A stretch of 64,000 nucleotides of DNA from Lactarius indigo (Eukaryota; Basidiomycota; Agaricomycetes; Russulales; Russulaceae), in contig JAFKAC010000047.1 in NCBI GenBank assembly GCA_025766275.1, positions 124,001 through 188,000 on the forward strand. The letters run 5' to 3'. A program made the position numbers and the translations under genes. Below the pieces are notes generated by a model. The model searched no databases, was not told the origin of the DNA, and worked only from the letters and a program-made list of their open reading frames with translations. Every line of letters starts with the position of its first letter. The first letter of the stretch is position 1. Positions 1-12,250 of this stretch are shown piece after piece.

Positions 1-2
1 CA

Positions 3-962
3 GCCACTATTGATTGCAAAATATACCCTCTAACACGTGATGAAAATGAAGCCCTTACCAAATTCCTCAATGAACACCTTGAAAAGGGATATATCCAGCC
101 CTCTAAATCCCCATACTCGTCTCCCTTCTTCTTCATCAAAAAGAAAGATGGAAAGCTTCGCCCTGTCCAAGACTACCGACGGATCAACCAGTACACTGTC
201 AAGAATCGATACCCACTCCCCTTAATCCCAGAATTGATTGACAAGGTCCGGGATGCAGCGTTGTTTACCAAATTTGATATCCGATGGGGTTATAACAACA
301 TCCGGATCAAAGAAGGAGATGAATGGAAGGCAGCCTTCAAAACCAATCAGGGGCTGTTTGAGCCACGTGTCATGTTCTTTGGACTCACCAACTCGCCAAG
401 CACATTTCAGACCATGATGAACGTAATATTCCGTGACATGCTCCTAACCGGAGAAGTCATAATCTACATGGATGACATCCTCATTGCCACTATTGATGAC
501 CTGGAAAGACACCGCAAGGTGGTCCATCAAGTTCTAGAACGCCTAGAGGAACATGATCTCTACCTAAAACCGGAGAAATGTGCCTTTGAGGTTAGGTCTA
601 TAGAGTACCTGGGCGTCATATTGGAAAAAGGGAGGGTCCGAATGGACCCGATTAAGGTTCAGGGTGTACGTGACTGGCCCACTCCAACAACAACCAAAGA
701 AGTCCGTGCCTTTCAAGGATTTGCAAATTTCTATCGCCGCTTCATCCGAGGGTTCTCCATGATTGCCCGTCCCCTTAACAACCTACTCAAAAAGGACACC
801 AAATGGGAATGGACGGAAGACTGTCAAAAGGCATTTGACACACTCAAGACCCTGCTTGGAAAGGAACCTGTGCTCATTCAACCGGATTTGGAAAAACAAT
901 TTGAATTGGAAGTGGATGCATCCCGATTTGCCAACGGAGGGGTGCTTTACCAAAAGGATAAA
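3..962 (+). CDS. pol: gypsy pol, reverse transcriptase and first half of RNase H (partial, frame 3)
   Basis: Open from the window edge in frame 3. The RT fingers and palm are present: FFIKKKDGKLRPVQDYR at about 120-175, FGLTNSPSTFQ at about 380-412 and the catalytic YMDD at 466-477. The connection domain follows, then the start of RNase H (ELEVDASRFANGGVLYQKDK, about 904-962). Downstream homology continues in frame 1, so the two frames together encode what should be one polyprotein. The frame-3 reading ends at a stop at 1026-1028. The break lies in the run AAACCAAGG and fits one extra base. A programmed frameshift inside RNase H would be unusual for this family, so mutation or sequencing error is more likely. 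Confidence 0.9.
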
Positions 963-3900
963 CCAAGGAATTCGCCACCCAGTGGCCTACTACTCCCAGA
1001 CATTTGGACCAGCAGAACGAAATTATGACATCTACGATCAAGAATTGCTAGCCATTGTGCGGGCTCTACGACACTGGCGGGCATATCTAGCAGGCTCCCC
1101 TCACAAGGTAGTGGTGTACACAGACCATGCAAACCTCCAATATTGGAAAGAACCACACAAGATCAGCCGACGGGTAGCACGAGAAGTCCTGGAACTCTCC
1201 GAATTTGATATAGAGCTCCACCACATTGCCGGCTCCAAGAATGCCTGGGCAGATGCCCTGTCAAGAAGACCAGACTATGATGATGGTTCCCATGACAACT
1301 CGGATGTAACAGTCCTTCCGGAAGAACTATTTGTCAACGCTACAAGGGAACTGCCACAGGAACAAGAATTATGGGCTTATGTCACACAGAACCTAGACCA
1401 GGAACGTATCAAAACCTGGATAGATACCCACAACCTAAAAGAACACTCAGGGCTCCACTGGAAAGATGAGCGCTTGGTTGTTGCAGGGAACAACGACCTT
1501 AAGAGGGGGGTAATTCACGCTTTTCATGACCTTCCAAGCGCTGGACACCCTGGAATTTCAAACACAATGGCTCTGATAACACGAGACTACTGGTGGCCTG
1601 GCATGAAGAAAGATGTGGAAGAATATGTCAAAGGATGCGCAGCATGCCAAGCCAATAAAGTCAACACCCACCCAAAGAAGCCAAGCCTCTCACCCATTTT
1701 TGGACAGATGACAGAACCATTTGAAACTGTCAGCATGGATTTCATCGTCAAATTACCCAAGTCAAAAGGCTATGACACAATCCTCACAGTCACAGATCAC
1801 GATTGTTCAAAAGCAGCATTATTCATCCCTTGCAACGAAACAATAGATGCAGCCGGAGTCGCACAACTCTATTTACAACACATCTACCGCCACTATGGCC
1901 TTCCCAAGAAGGTCATTTCCGATCGAGACCCACGATTCACATCAATGTTTGCAAGAGCCCTCTGCAAAGCCTTAGACATCAAACAGAACATCTCAACAGC
2001 ATACCACCCACAAACAGATGGACAGTCAGAACGAACAAACCAATGGTTAGAACAATACCTAAGGTTTTGGTGTAATGCAAGACAGGATGATTGGGTAACC
2101 TGGTTACCAATGGCAGAATTTGCTCATAACTCCTGGCCCAACGCTACAACCCGAATTCCCCCATTTGAACTAATCATGGGAAAACTCCCACGCACCACAT
2201 GGACGCCAAAACCCTCCCCAGTTCCAAGTGTAGGACAACGTCTTGAAGAACTGAAGAACAAGAGGAAGGAAGCTCAGGACAACCTAAAGAAAGCACAAGA
2301 TTCCCTAGCACGACGACCCTCCAAGTTTGAACCATACAAAGAAGGAGAAATGGTGTGGCTAGAAGGAACAAACATAAGGACTAGCCATCCAACTGCCAAA
2401 CTAGCTCCAAAACGACATGGACCCTTCAGGATTACCAAAGTCCTGTCACCGGTCAACTATGAACTTGCCCTACCCCTGCAATGGAAGATCCACCCTGTGT
2501 TCCATGCCAACCTACTTACACCATATAGGGAAACACCGCTCCATGGAGAAAACTTCCCACGACCCCCACCTGACATAATAAACGGAGAAGAAGAATGGGA
2601 AGTAGAGAAAGTTCTAGACTCTGCCAAGAAGGGACGACGACGTAAACTCCATTACCTCATCAAATGGAAGGGCTTCCCTGACAGTGACAACTCGTGGGAA
2701 CCGGAGGAAAATGTATCGGCCCCTGAAGCAATTCAAGACTTCTTCCGGCTACACCCAAATGCCGAAGGAGCGCCCTCCTCACATATAAGAAGTACAAGGT
2801 TGGAAAGAAAAGACCCCCACTCCTCTACTCTTACATCTTCGCACACAATGCCTTCTCGCTCCTCCTCTGTTGAAGCCCTCGTTGAACGCTCCATAGAACG
2901 AGGGTTCTTCTCTCGACCCCCAACCCCAGAACAACAGACCACCATGGATGTCAACCCAGCACTGGTTGCGCTGTTGGAAACCCTCAATGGACATCCCAAC
3001 TTAGTCCCAAGGTCCTCCTTGTCTCCCCCTCCCGAACCAACCGCCACTCCTCCTCCACTCCCTCCTTCCACCCCTCCTCCTGACTCTCCCCCGGTCTCTG
3101 TGATTTCCCACTCATCAATGCCTCCACTGGAGGATGCCCCTATCGACTATGAGCGGGTAGCTGCCACTGCCAACGATGAACCAGACGAAGATGACGACCA
3201 CCCAGGCCTCCCCTTCTTCCCAAACATAGAAACCTCAGCTCGCTTCCACCCTCTCTATATCAACCAGCCTGATGGCACTAAAGTCTTAGCAAAGTACATC
3301 GCCTACACCAGTAACCGTCAAGATGTCAAGGGCTGTATGGGCCGAGGTCAACCAGTCTATGGAGAGCCGGTGTACCTGGATAGTCTCCCAGGAGCCATGC
3401 CACAGGTCATGTCAGATGATCAGATGCAGCAACTCTCACGTGACGACCCGCGGGCATATGCCGTAGATGAGGCCCTGAGGGACCTCAACTCCCCACAGCT
3501 AGATGCGGAGGTCTCTCGCCTTCGCAACTGTTTGGAACAGCAGGCTACGCTCCAGAGGCAGTTCACTGATCTGCAGGCTCAATGCAATCGAGTCCATGGA
3601 CTACTGTTCAACACCACCTCAGAACTGGATGGAGTGCGCAGTCGGCTGGAAGCCGCACATGCCTATACCCGGATTGCAGAACACTATGCTGACACATGGC
3701 AGCAACCTCGCCTCTTCCGCCACCAAGACCTTCCCTTTCCCCCTTGCCCTGGAGGACCTGTAGAGATGCCCCGCCTCCGGGAAAATCGCAACGGAGACCT
3801 GTGCTGGCGCTGTGACAGTCGCTTCCATCGCAGCTTCAACTGTCCTTGGACCAAGCGGTACTGTTACCATTGCCAGAGTGCAGGTCACTGGCCCAACAAG

Positions 3901-4167
3901 TGTCTATGGCGTTGGCTTGAAGAACAACCGGGAGAAGAAGATGCTGCCAACAAGTGGTGTGGCAAGTGTTTTAGGAACGACCCTGGACATGCCGAGATCC
4001 GCTGCCCTGTTTATGAGCAGTGCTGGAAGTGCGGAGTTCGCGGACACTTCCAGTTCCTTCGCACTCATCGCTGCCGGGAGGTCATTGCGGAGAACTATAA
4101 CTCTGATTGGGTTGATGATGATCTCGTACAGACTGATGACCCTGAGCCTGGCACAGATCGTTTCTAG
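963..4167 (+). CDS. pol: gypsy pol continuation: RNase H, integrase, chromodomain, gag-like zinc-knuckle tail (frame 1)
   Basis: In frame 1 the rest of RNase H (about 970-1270, with the TDHANLQY stretch) leads into the integrase H2C2 zinc finger (about 1515-1655, ending CAAC). The integrase core follows, with the acidic triad in SMDFI (about 1735), SDRDPRF (about 1920) and QSERTNQ (about 2025). A chromodomain lies at 2587-2757 (EEEWEVEKVLDSA to NSWEPEENV); in chromoviruses this directs integration to particular chromatin. The frame then stays open for another 1.4 kb: a Pro/Ser-rich linker, a likely coiled coil (about 3505-3665) and four Cys/His knuckles (3802-4080). The first two are canonical CX2CX4HX4C; the last two are variants with longer spacing. 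Such knuckles normally sit in Gag, so their position after the chromodomain is odd. Confidence 0.9.
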
Positions 4168-4494
4168 GGACGTCGAGGCGACAAGGACTCTGAAGGGAGG
4201 GTAATGTTACAGACTGGACTTGTTTTCAACTTTACTTTAATTTCTTACTTACACTTGCGTTCGCGGGAAAGTCTTTCCTTTCTTGGCTTTCCCTTTTTCG
4301 GACTTGCTGCGCACTAGGAGCCTTAAGATTCTCTCCTAGTGCAAAGTGAGACAATGAGACACTCATTGTCCTTATTAGTCTTTATTACTACTATACTTGG
4401 GCTAAATGCACCCTTTTATGGCAGGTGTCTCATTTCTATTTTTAACTTTGAGACGTGTCTCACTTGCCTTTTATATCCTCGCTTCTTCTCACAC

Positions 4495-4616
4495 TTACTG
4501 CGGATAGCTGTGCACACTTTCTTCTTTTTCCCGTGCCTGCTGCGGATTGCTGTACTTTCTTCTCACGCTTGCTGCGGATTGCTGTGTTACTTCTCACGCT
4601 TGCTGCGGATTGCGCC
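4495..4616 (+). repeat. Four short repeats in LTR U3
   Basis: The 11-bp core CTGCGGAT(T/A)GC occurs at about 4498, 4540, 4572 and 4603. The last two copies share longer flanks (TTCTCACGCTTG). They lie just upstream of the LTR TATA box, where enhancer-like repeats of LTR elements usually sit. Confidence 0.8.
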
Positions 4617-4648
4617 ATTTGTTTGTTCCGCACAAACAAACCCTTTTC

Positions 4649-4656
4649 TATATAAG
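4649..4656 (+). promoter_or_regulatory. LTR TATA box
   Basis: TATATAAG lies in the last 40 percent of the LTR downstream of the short repeats. This is the expected place for the promoter driving element transcription. Confidence 0.6.
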
Positions 4657-4923
4657 TCGTGGCCCTAGGTAGCTTGTATCCTTAGACTTGACTTCTTTAC
4701 CATCACAGTATACATTGTTTTCCCATTCCCTTGGGGTAACTCTCTGCTGAACCGTCGAACCTCTTGAACCCCTGAACTCCTCTCACATCTTGAGTATTGT
4801 GTCATACTCTGAGATCCTTGTTAACCACTTAAACCTTGCCATTATCGGCTGAACCCTCGCTCATTGACATAGAAAGACCAGACTTGCTCACACCGAGCTG
4901 AACGTTCCTACTGTAACGTTACA

Positions 4924-7193
4924 ATCTCGTATCATCTTGTATCTCTATTGTGACCCAAGTGTAACACCATACAAGTTGAAACCTCTATCCACATTTTTGC
5001 CCTTGCGTGCCGGCTGATTTTTTTTTTCTCTTTCTTTTTTGAGTGCCGTCTGATATGCCACCCAAGGTGTCGGGGGAGCTAGTACTGTACTGCACTGTAC
5101 TGCACTATAGCATTCTGTATGGATATATTATCCATACTATCCATACACTCTAAGCAGCATGGTATTATCGTAGACAAGCCGCCTCCTTTGGGTTATCGAG
5201 TCATGACGCGCCCTGTCTTGGATACAGTACGGGTAAATTCACGAGGGGGAGATGCAATGCCTCGTTCTCGGCCACATCGACGATGGGAGGTTACTATGAT
5301 TTCATGAGAAACCTGACGAGTATGTGAGATCTGACGCACCACAGATGATGGAGGACATGAAGTAGCCCATACGCAGCGCCGCGACGCGCCCAAAAAGAAG
5401 CATGTTCGGAACGCAGCCACATACCCGAATTCATTTGAATTAGTAGACGTGCCAGTTGGACCCCGAGCTGCACAACAGGGCACCTCCAACGTGGGTGTCG
5501 CCACACTTTCCTCACATCGCAGCCACTGTGCGACCTCAATACTCCAACCAGCCGCTACTGGGGCCACGAGGCATAGGCGCACACGCAGTAAGTTAAAAGG
5601 GGGCAGGCAGGTGTGTCATATGGGCACCTTTTGCTCAGTGCCTCAATGTAGGGATATCAGCATGACAGGACGAGCGCACACGAATAGACTAACTAAGTCA
5701 GATCGAGAGCAGAGCCCGGTAGGGAACGCCTCGACGACTCGGAGGGTGTTGTGGAGAACGAGACGGCAATGTCGCGTCGGGAGAGAGTGGAAGGAAGGAG
5801 AATAGTAGCGCTTCACTAGATCAGTTAACCAGGTAGAGGTATCAGTGGTGCCAGTGACGCAGACTGCTTCGCCTTCGAAGGCGGGAAAACAGTCGCTGCC
5901 GCTGAGTTCGTTCGAATCTCGGAGGGGTCGGGATCAACAAGCGGTATGCGACATCGAGCTCCGACAGCATGAGGGGAAGCGAGCGTGTGAGAGACCTAGG
6001 GTATGAGGGTCCGATATGGCTCAGCGATTACACATGCCACGCAGGGTGCACCCCTTGAGTCGCACGAGTCAGGCAGGACGTGACATTTCGCAAGGCATTG
6101 AAGACACTCGAGAACATATCAAAACATGTCAAAAACAATAACCCACCATGGTGATTGACTCCAGCCAGGACTTCAGCTGACATTCGCAGTGCCCAGAAGA
6201 ACTGAAACCGGGCCCGCTTCAAAGATAGCAATAAGACATAATGAAATGATTCATCGCAGCAGTAGAGGCAGGCCAGAGAAGGAACAAGACGGCGATGGTC
6301 ATGACCTCACTGATGTACAGGATGTACCCAAAGGTGGTATTAATACAGTACCTCACGAGTCAAGAGGGGGTCAGATGCTTTGTGCGAAGGAGAACGAAAG
6401 AAGACATCTTGAGGTCGTGGGAAAGGAAAATTACAAGCTGAGAAAATGACAAGGGCCTCCCAAACGTTTGCTTTAGTCATGCTAAGGACTGGTGATCACC
6501 TTGGTGGACGTACAATTCCAATTATTCCTCAGGACTGGTTGAGACAGTGTGTCAACAGTTGAGTTGACAAGTTGATACAGAACATGGCGAGCTTACAGCT
6601 GCCATCAGGGAGGGCACGAGTATCAGATCTGGTGTCATCGACGTCGACGTCCTTGCCGTCTTAGACACGTGTGTAGTAAATATTGGATACTTCCAGAACC
6701 TAGTTACGATGGTTATAAACCATCGTCGTGGAGTTCGCGAGCGTGAGTTTGCCCATCCTGTTGACACACTTATGCACGTTCATAGACATTCACACAATAT
6801 TCAGGTCTTATGGTGGAAAGACTTTTTGTGGATGAGGATAACAAGATCGTGCCCAAAAAAGAATGATACAAAAAGACCAAGTTTCGTCAACCGAGTACTG
6901 GTGAGGGAATTTATTAACCTTCTCATCAAGTTAAATCACGATTCTGATGCTCCTCCAATGAAAACTACGAAACACAAATCTCAATCCGGGATGATACCAC
7001 GTCTTGTTATCAGAATTATCCCACACATGACGAGAGGAGGCTCACGTATTCGCAAACCCGTTCGTTTGATGCCTCTGTTCCACAAGATAAGTGACCTCAA
7101 CCCCCCTTATCATAAGGGAAACTTACCATTACAAAGGTCCACCATTCCCAGAAAGGCAGTCATTGACGACACCCATACTATCGAGCAGGTCAT
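4924..7193. other. Intergenic, probably decayed sequence
   Basis: No open frame here resembles a protein family. A short palindrome (CGCCTTCGAAGGCG) lies at about 5870-5884. I see no tRNA, rRNA or intact transposon. The stretch follows directly on the retrotransposon and is probably old repeat-derived DNA. Confidence 0.5.
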
Positions 7194-7346
7194 CTACGTC
7201 AAATCAATCAGCCTCCAAAAAAAACCTGAGCAGTGGTTCAAGCAGAACGAACCGATAGTAGGCTCAAGACCTCCCTGTGGCTGGGCCACCGGAACAGCGA
7301 GAGCGAATGCAGCAAGAGAAAGTGCAAGGATGGTTCTCATCAACAT
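7194..7346 (-). CDS. Candidate small secreted peptide (50 aa)
   Basis: The ATG at 7344-7346 opens a 50-residue frame ending at TAG in 7194-7196. The N terminus is a textbook signal peptide, MRTILALSLAAFALA, with a predicted cleavage around AVPVAQPQ, followed by a short mature part holding two Cys (SFCLNHC). A TATA box (TATAAATA) sits about 95 bp upstream of the ATG. The signal region resembles the peptide gene at 18088-18249, including the shared AQPQ and EP residues. Splicing after SFCLNHCSG into another exon cannot be excluded. No function is known; short secreted proteins of this kind are common in agaricomycetes. Confidence 0.5.
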   Translation of the reverse strand: MLMRTILALSLAAFALAVPVAQPQGGLEPTIGSFCLNHCSGFFWRLIDLT

Positions 7347-7435
7347 CGTTCTGTTCGAGATTGGATAGATTGGTATTAAAGAAGTGAGAGTCGAAGTTGG
7401 GGAGGATGAGGTCGATATTGCGAAGATAGGTGGCT

Positions 7436-7443
7436 TATTTATA
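7436..7443 (-). promoter_or_regulatory. TATA box of the 7194-7346 peptide gene
   Basis: TATAAATA read on the minus strand, 90-97 bp before the ATG. The other two secreted-protein genes at 14967-15679 and 18088-18249 have the same layout. Confidence 0.45.
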
Positions 7444-10338
7444 CGCACGAATATTCCCTGTCGGGCGAGGGTGAATCTGTGTTGCTGTAAGCACTGGCAT
7501 CCGGTGACTCGGCGCGCGAACACACCATCATGTTCCGAATCACGAGCGCCTTAACCGAGCACAAGACGTCGTCTTCCAAGAGTGAAGTAGAGAAGCATCA
7601 TTAATGATCGCACTAAATTCGGCTCGCGGGGTGGCGATTTCTGTTTCGGGATGCGGTATTAACGGTCAGTCGTGAACGATGCTCCAACGACATTACGTTG
7701 TGGCGCATCGAGGCAATGACTCGTTATGAATATATGGAGAGGTCAGTCAGAGCATGAGCAATGTCATCGACCATGAATAGGTGGAGTTTCTGGCCTCATG
7801 AGAGATGAGAATTACACGACTATGCGGCACGCGGTGAGCCTAGAGTTTGCCGGTGCCAGCGCCGTGGATTCCGGTTACACTGTACCTTGACCTTGACAGT
7901 ACCAGTCGGATTACCGTATTTGGCTTACGGCATCGTGCCGCTGAAATTATATCACCGTGGTGCTTCTAGTCACTTCTCGCTTGGCTCTCACCATCCTGCG
8001 TGCTGATCGCGTTTCTGGGATAACTCGATGACATGTTCCATTGGCTACTTAATATACGTCCCACCACCTTTCCTGAATTGTATAAAGTGCTGCGAGCGTC
8101 CAATCAACCGAGATCACAACGACGAGTACGGAGCTTCGCGTCTTGCTGCCAGGGCTAAAATAAATTACAGTGGTCGGACAGTGCTAGATATAGAAAGGCC
8201 AGGTGGAACACTTCGACCTCGTGTGTATTTTAGCAGACACCGCTGGGGCGCGAACGTAACAGAGCAGCAGGAAGCTCTCCTGAATTGAACCTGCAGGACC
8301 CCGTTGCGGTCGCGTGGAGAGTAGTAAGCACCTTGCGAGTGGCAGAGAATGACGGTGTGAAGTTGTCGACCTGCGCAAGGCTGGTTTGACGTTTAATAAA
8401 GCACGAAGAGTTGAAATGCGAATGGAAGCTCGCAACGGCCAGAAGAGTGGAGCAATGTACCATGTGGCCCACCGGGTTCAGTACAAGTGAATAGGAATAT
8501 TATCTGAGGCCCGAGCGATTCAGGCTACATCGAGACACTGTTTCTCACACTGCGCGGGGCAAATGCCCACTGTAATGCAATTCTCAATACTCGCATCCCA
8601 ATTCGAGGTCTATAGATACGTAGTGTAGGCTTGATCGTCACTCATGGCCTCATACCCCCAGGCGCCGAATAACTCGGCGAAAGATTTTCCTCGAAACGGA
8701 TCTGAACAGCGTCCTCGTTGCGAAACCAGTTCACCATTTGGCCTTATGTACGATGGCGTATTCTTTGATTCGCCCCGGTCGGAAAGGAAGAGATACGCAG
8801 TCAGAAAATCCAGAACTTGAAGAGTTAAAAGTCAGCGCGAGGACATCAGAGTTGATCTTAGACCAGAAGCGGAGGCAAAGGTGTCGATCAAGAAGGCGAA
8901 CCGAATGTCGGCGAAGACGACAACTAAGCCTTGACGAGACTGATAGTCGGTCCTTCTGTGGAATGTCGGTTCTGCTGGGGTCTCATCATTCGACGCCGTC
9001 GAATCAACAGCCGGTCGCGAGTCTAGACATAGTGAGTGAGTCTGGGACGGCCTATGAGAGGTCTCCACAAACAAAATAGGGGAGTTTCATTGACCCCTCT
9101 TCGACATACCGACAGGTGGCAGACCTGGCTGAGTTAGAGGAAGACCAGATTAAGAACAATAGTCGAAGGGCTAGTAATCAAGGAAAATTCAATTTGGTGT
9201 CCAAAGTAGAGGAATAGGCATAGACGCAAGGGTGAAGGAGGCAGATTTTTGGGAATCAAATCGAATAATAACGAGGACGCACTGTAATCTGGAACAAAGA
9301 CAGATAAGCATAATGCAATCGAACAGATTTTGACCATGGTGTCTGAGCGAAGAAAGGTTATGGCGCTACATCCCGGTCCGGCCGAACTCGAGCTTTCGGC
9401 GAATTCTCAGGGCTGTCATTGTCAGCATCAGCAACCACGCGAAATCACACCAGAAGGCTCTCGTACCACAGGAAGCCGCTAGAGAGAAAGCAATTAAGAC
9501 AATTGTGGCCTCTGACATCGTTGGAGCTGTCTGATCCCTAAAGGTGCTGGCGCCGCACCTCTAGCTTCATACTTTGAGTGCGGGAAAACGCCGCGGGCCG
9601 CGTTCACTGCAACTGTGTAATAAACCAGTACTTGTTCAATGTACGCACTGGCAAAAACCTGGTCACAGACCGACCATGCACGGAGCCGAGGGTCCAACCA
9701 ACATGTTTTCCAACGTTGGGGCGTAGCTCTTTTTCGACTCGATGAACCTGACTTGCGGCCACAGCATGCGTGGACGTGGAATGGCTGCAACTCCTATCAT
9801 GACACACACGGTTCGAAGCTCGAAACTTCAACATTATTCAAGATGGCCGAGGCCCGATACCATCCCGTAGCTGGTACTTCAGTGTGCGCTTTCGCGGAAA
9901 GCATCAGCGCTTCAGTAGTGCCATAGTGTTGGAGAATTCTCGACGCAAAAACTGAGAAACTGTTAGACTGTATTGGCATTCCCATCAAGCTGAACTACGA
10001 TCCCATGTCTCCACCCATTACTAGTACGAATGACAAATAAACAATCCAGCGAACACTGGTATTATCTAGGTTGTCCCACGTAGACATGATCGGGGGAGTC
10101 TCACGTATTCACAACCCAGTTCAAGGACGCGCAGTGAAGACGTAAAGCAGTAGGAATTAAACATAAATCACAGCGTGCTTGTTCTATCTCCGTTTTTCCA
10201 CAGGAGTTTGCAACTGATGTTCAACGAAGGGTCGGGGGGAGAGCAGCAGGTCATCCGGTCCAGAATGAACGAACGTGTTGGTTCTCAGCCAGCCTTTCCC
10301 ATCCAAAGTCCGATCGCGTAATCTCATCTTCGTTTGTC
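7444..10338. other. Intergenic, no supported gene
   Basis: All frames are short and without family signatures. The stretches around 6900-7060 and 9970-10120 look weakly alike, including a shared GTCTCACGTATTC-like string, which hints at an old diverged repeat. I cannot define its ends. Confidence 0.4.
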
Positions 10339-11775
10339 ATGTCAGGCCCGCTCGGTCCCACAGAGCTACAAGAGATCCTTGCGTTCACGACTGAGCTCTC
10401 GCGAAAAGCAGGCGCACTCATACTCGAGGGCTCGCACGCAATCCAACGCGCGGGTACAGGGAGTGTCGGCGAGAAGAAGAACGCGGTCGACCTCGTCACA
10501 GAGTACGACGTTAAAGTCGAGGAGCTCGTCCGGCGCGAGATCGCGGGTGCATACCCCCATTTCCAATTGTAATGTATCGTTCTGGCTATCCGAACCTGCC
10601 GATGGCTGAGAATTGAACGTGTTCTCGTTCATCGTTTTGTGCGCGCAGCATCGGCGAAGAATCCTACTTTGCAGGAACCCGCCCACCCCTCACGGATGCC
10701 CCGACGTTCTGCGTCGACCCCATCGGTACGCAGTCCCTAAATGCACGGTGCATCCCCACCTAACCAAGAGACGATCGTTCAATCGCGCTTCCCTCCCAAT
10801 CTCGGCGGGACCCGCCAACTGCCGCACCGCAGACGGGACGACCAACTTCGTGCACGGCTTCCCCTACGCGTGCATCTCACTCGGCCTGATCGACCAGCGC
10901 GCCCCAGTCCTCGGCGTGATCTACAACCCCTTCCTCGACCATCTCTACACCGGCGTGCGCGGCGCCGGCTCTTTCCTGCACACGCATACGCAGCCGCAGC
11001 CGCATCGTCTTCCGCTCGCACCGGCGGCCGCGCGTCCTCTGCCCAGCCTCGGAGGCGCACTCATCGCCGTCGAATGGGGCTCGGATCGCGCACAGGAGCC
11101 GATACGCGCCAAGGCCCAAAGCTTTTCCCGGCTCGCGGGCGCGCCACCCAACGGCGTAATGGCGCACTCGCTGCGCTCCGTCGGAAGCGCCGCGCTGAAT
11201 TTTGCGCTCGTCGCGCAGGGGGCACTGGACGCGTATTGGTCCGTGTCACGTTCTTCCTTTCTTCGACTGATTTTGGACTGATTCGTGCGTATATGGCCTG
11301 CAGGGAGATCGGATGCTGGTACGTCCCTTGCCACTTCTCCCTCTTTTTGGGATGTATGCTCAACATCGATTACTGTTCATGCTTACAGGCCGTGGGACGT
11401 ATGCGTGCGTATACCACACACCCCATGTCCACGCGCGATCGTCGGCGCCGATTGAATCCACCGGTTTGAATTTTACAGGCGGGCATCGTGATCGCACAAG
11501 AGGCTGGCGGCTTCGTCACGGGCTCCAAGGCTGTGCCGCACGATGGCGTGGTAACCGAGGCGATCCTGACGGGCCGACGCTACCTCGTCATCCGCGGCGT
11601 GGCCGGAACACCTGTGCGTACTGTTTGATTACGTCTGACGCGCACGCCACTCATATGTATGCGTGTATGCACGCGGGATTTTTCTTCTGAGAAGGAAGAG
11701 AGCAGCCTCGACGTCCAGAAACGCCTCGCGCGGGAATTCTATGATACCGTCGAGGACATCCCACTCGACGAGTGA
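10339..11775 (+). CDS. Inositol monophosphatase family protein
   Basis: Seven exons join in frame to 320 residues: 10339-10568, 10649-10725, 10833-11238, 11304-11318, 11389-11404, 11479-11613 and 11692-11775. Every family motif is present: FIGEES (metal-binding Glu), DPIDGTTNFVHGFP (motif 1, Asp ligands for Mg2+) and WPWDVCAGIVIAQEAGG (motif 2). The enzyme class dephosphorylates myo-inositol monophosphates in the cytosol, feeding phosphoinositide synthesis; some fungal relatives act on quinate-pathway or other phosphates. Exons 4 and 5 are only 15 and 16 nt long and together encode the motif-2 tryptophans and aspartate. The start ATG is the first in frame, and the N terminus matches the family's usual TELQEIL helix. 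The last acceptor could be 3 nt further on. Confidence 0.92.
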
Positions 11776-12250
11776 ACGCAAATCCACAAATCCAATGTAA
11801 GAATAGGTCAGGCAGGTCACGGCAGTGAACGAACTTGTAGAGGCTGTTATACTCCTTGCCGAAGTTTTGACGAACGGTGGGAACGGCATTCTCCTGGTAA
11901 CTTGGCTCGGACGTGGAATTACACGTCCCAAACGTTTCAGCTTTATGTACATAGAGAAGACCCTCACAAATATGCGCTATCCACATTACCGGTATCGGGA
12001 TAACGAAATCCCACCCCGCACATTGTCAGAGGCTGGCCATGGAAAATAATTTTCACCCCTCTGACACAACCATCAGTCATTGATATCAACAGTCAAAACG
12101 TTGAGAGCCATATGACAGACCTAGAGCGCCACGCGTCACAACGCTATCCCTCAGTCTCGGTAGCCCGCACCAACGACGCAGCTGCCATTGAACGCGGTCG
12201 AATGTAGCACCGGAATGGCACGGGGTACCTATGGTGTGATCAATTGTCCG
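11776..12250. other. Convergent intergenic stretch
   Basis: 475 bp between the ends of the inositol monophosphatase (+) and the P450 (-). It should hold both 3' ends. Nothing else is recognisable. Confidence 0.5.

Larger units (their letters stand above)
1..4923 (+). mobile_element. Ty3/gypsy chromodomain LTR retrotransposon, 3' part
   Basis: The left end of the element is cut off by the window edge. What remains runs in the order reverse transcriptase, RNase H, integrase, chromodomain, a gag-like tail, a polypurine tract (about 4191-4204) and a 3' LTR. RT-RH-INT order with a chromodomain after integrase identifies a Ty3/gypsy chromovirus. The pol frame shifts by one base near 960, so this copy is probably not autonomous. 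The 5' LTR, primer-binding site, gag and protease cannot be seen. Confidence 0.95.
4205..4923 (+). repeat. 3' LTR of the gypsy element
   Basis: Starts TGTTACAG directly after a purine-rich tract (GAAGGGAGGG) and ends GTTACA, giving the usual TG..CA termini and a length of 719 bp. It contains four copies of a CTGCGGATTGC motif and a TATA box, as expected for a U3 region. The 5' LTR is outside the window, so the ends are inferred from termini and the polypurine tract, not from a pairwise match. Confidence 0.8.

Noticed and set aside
5880..5930. GTTCGAATC resembling a tRNA T-loop
   Set aside because: The flanking bases cannot form the T stem, and no D arm or acceptor stem is present.
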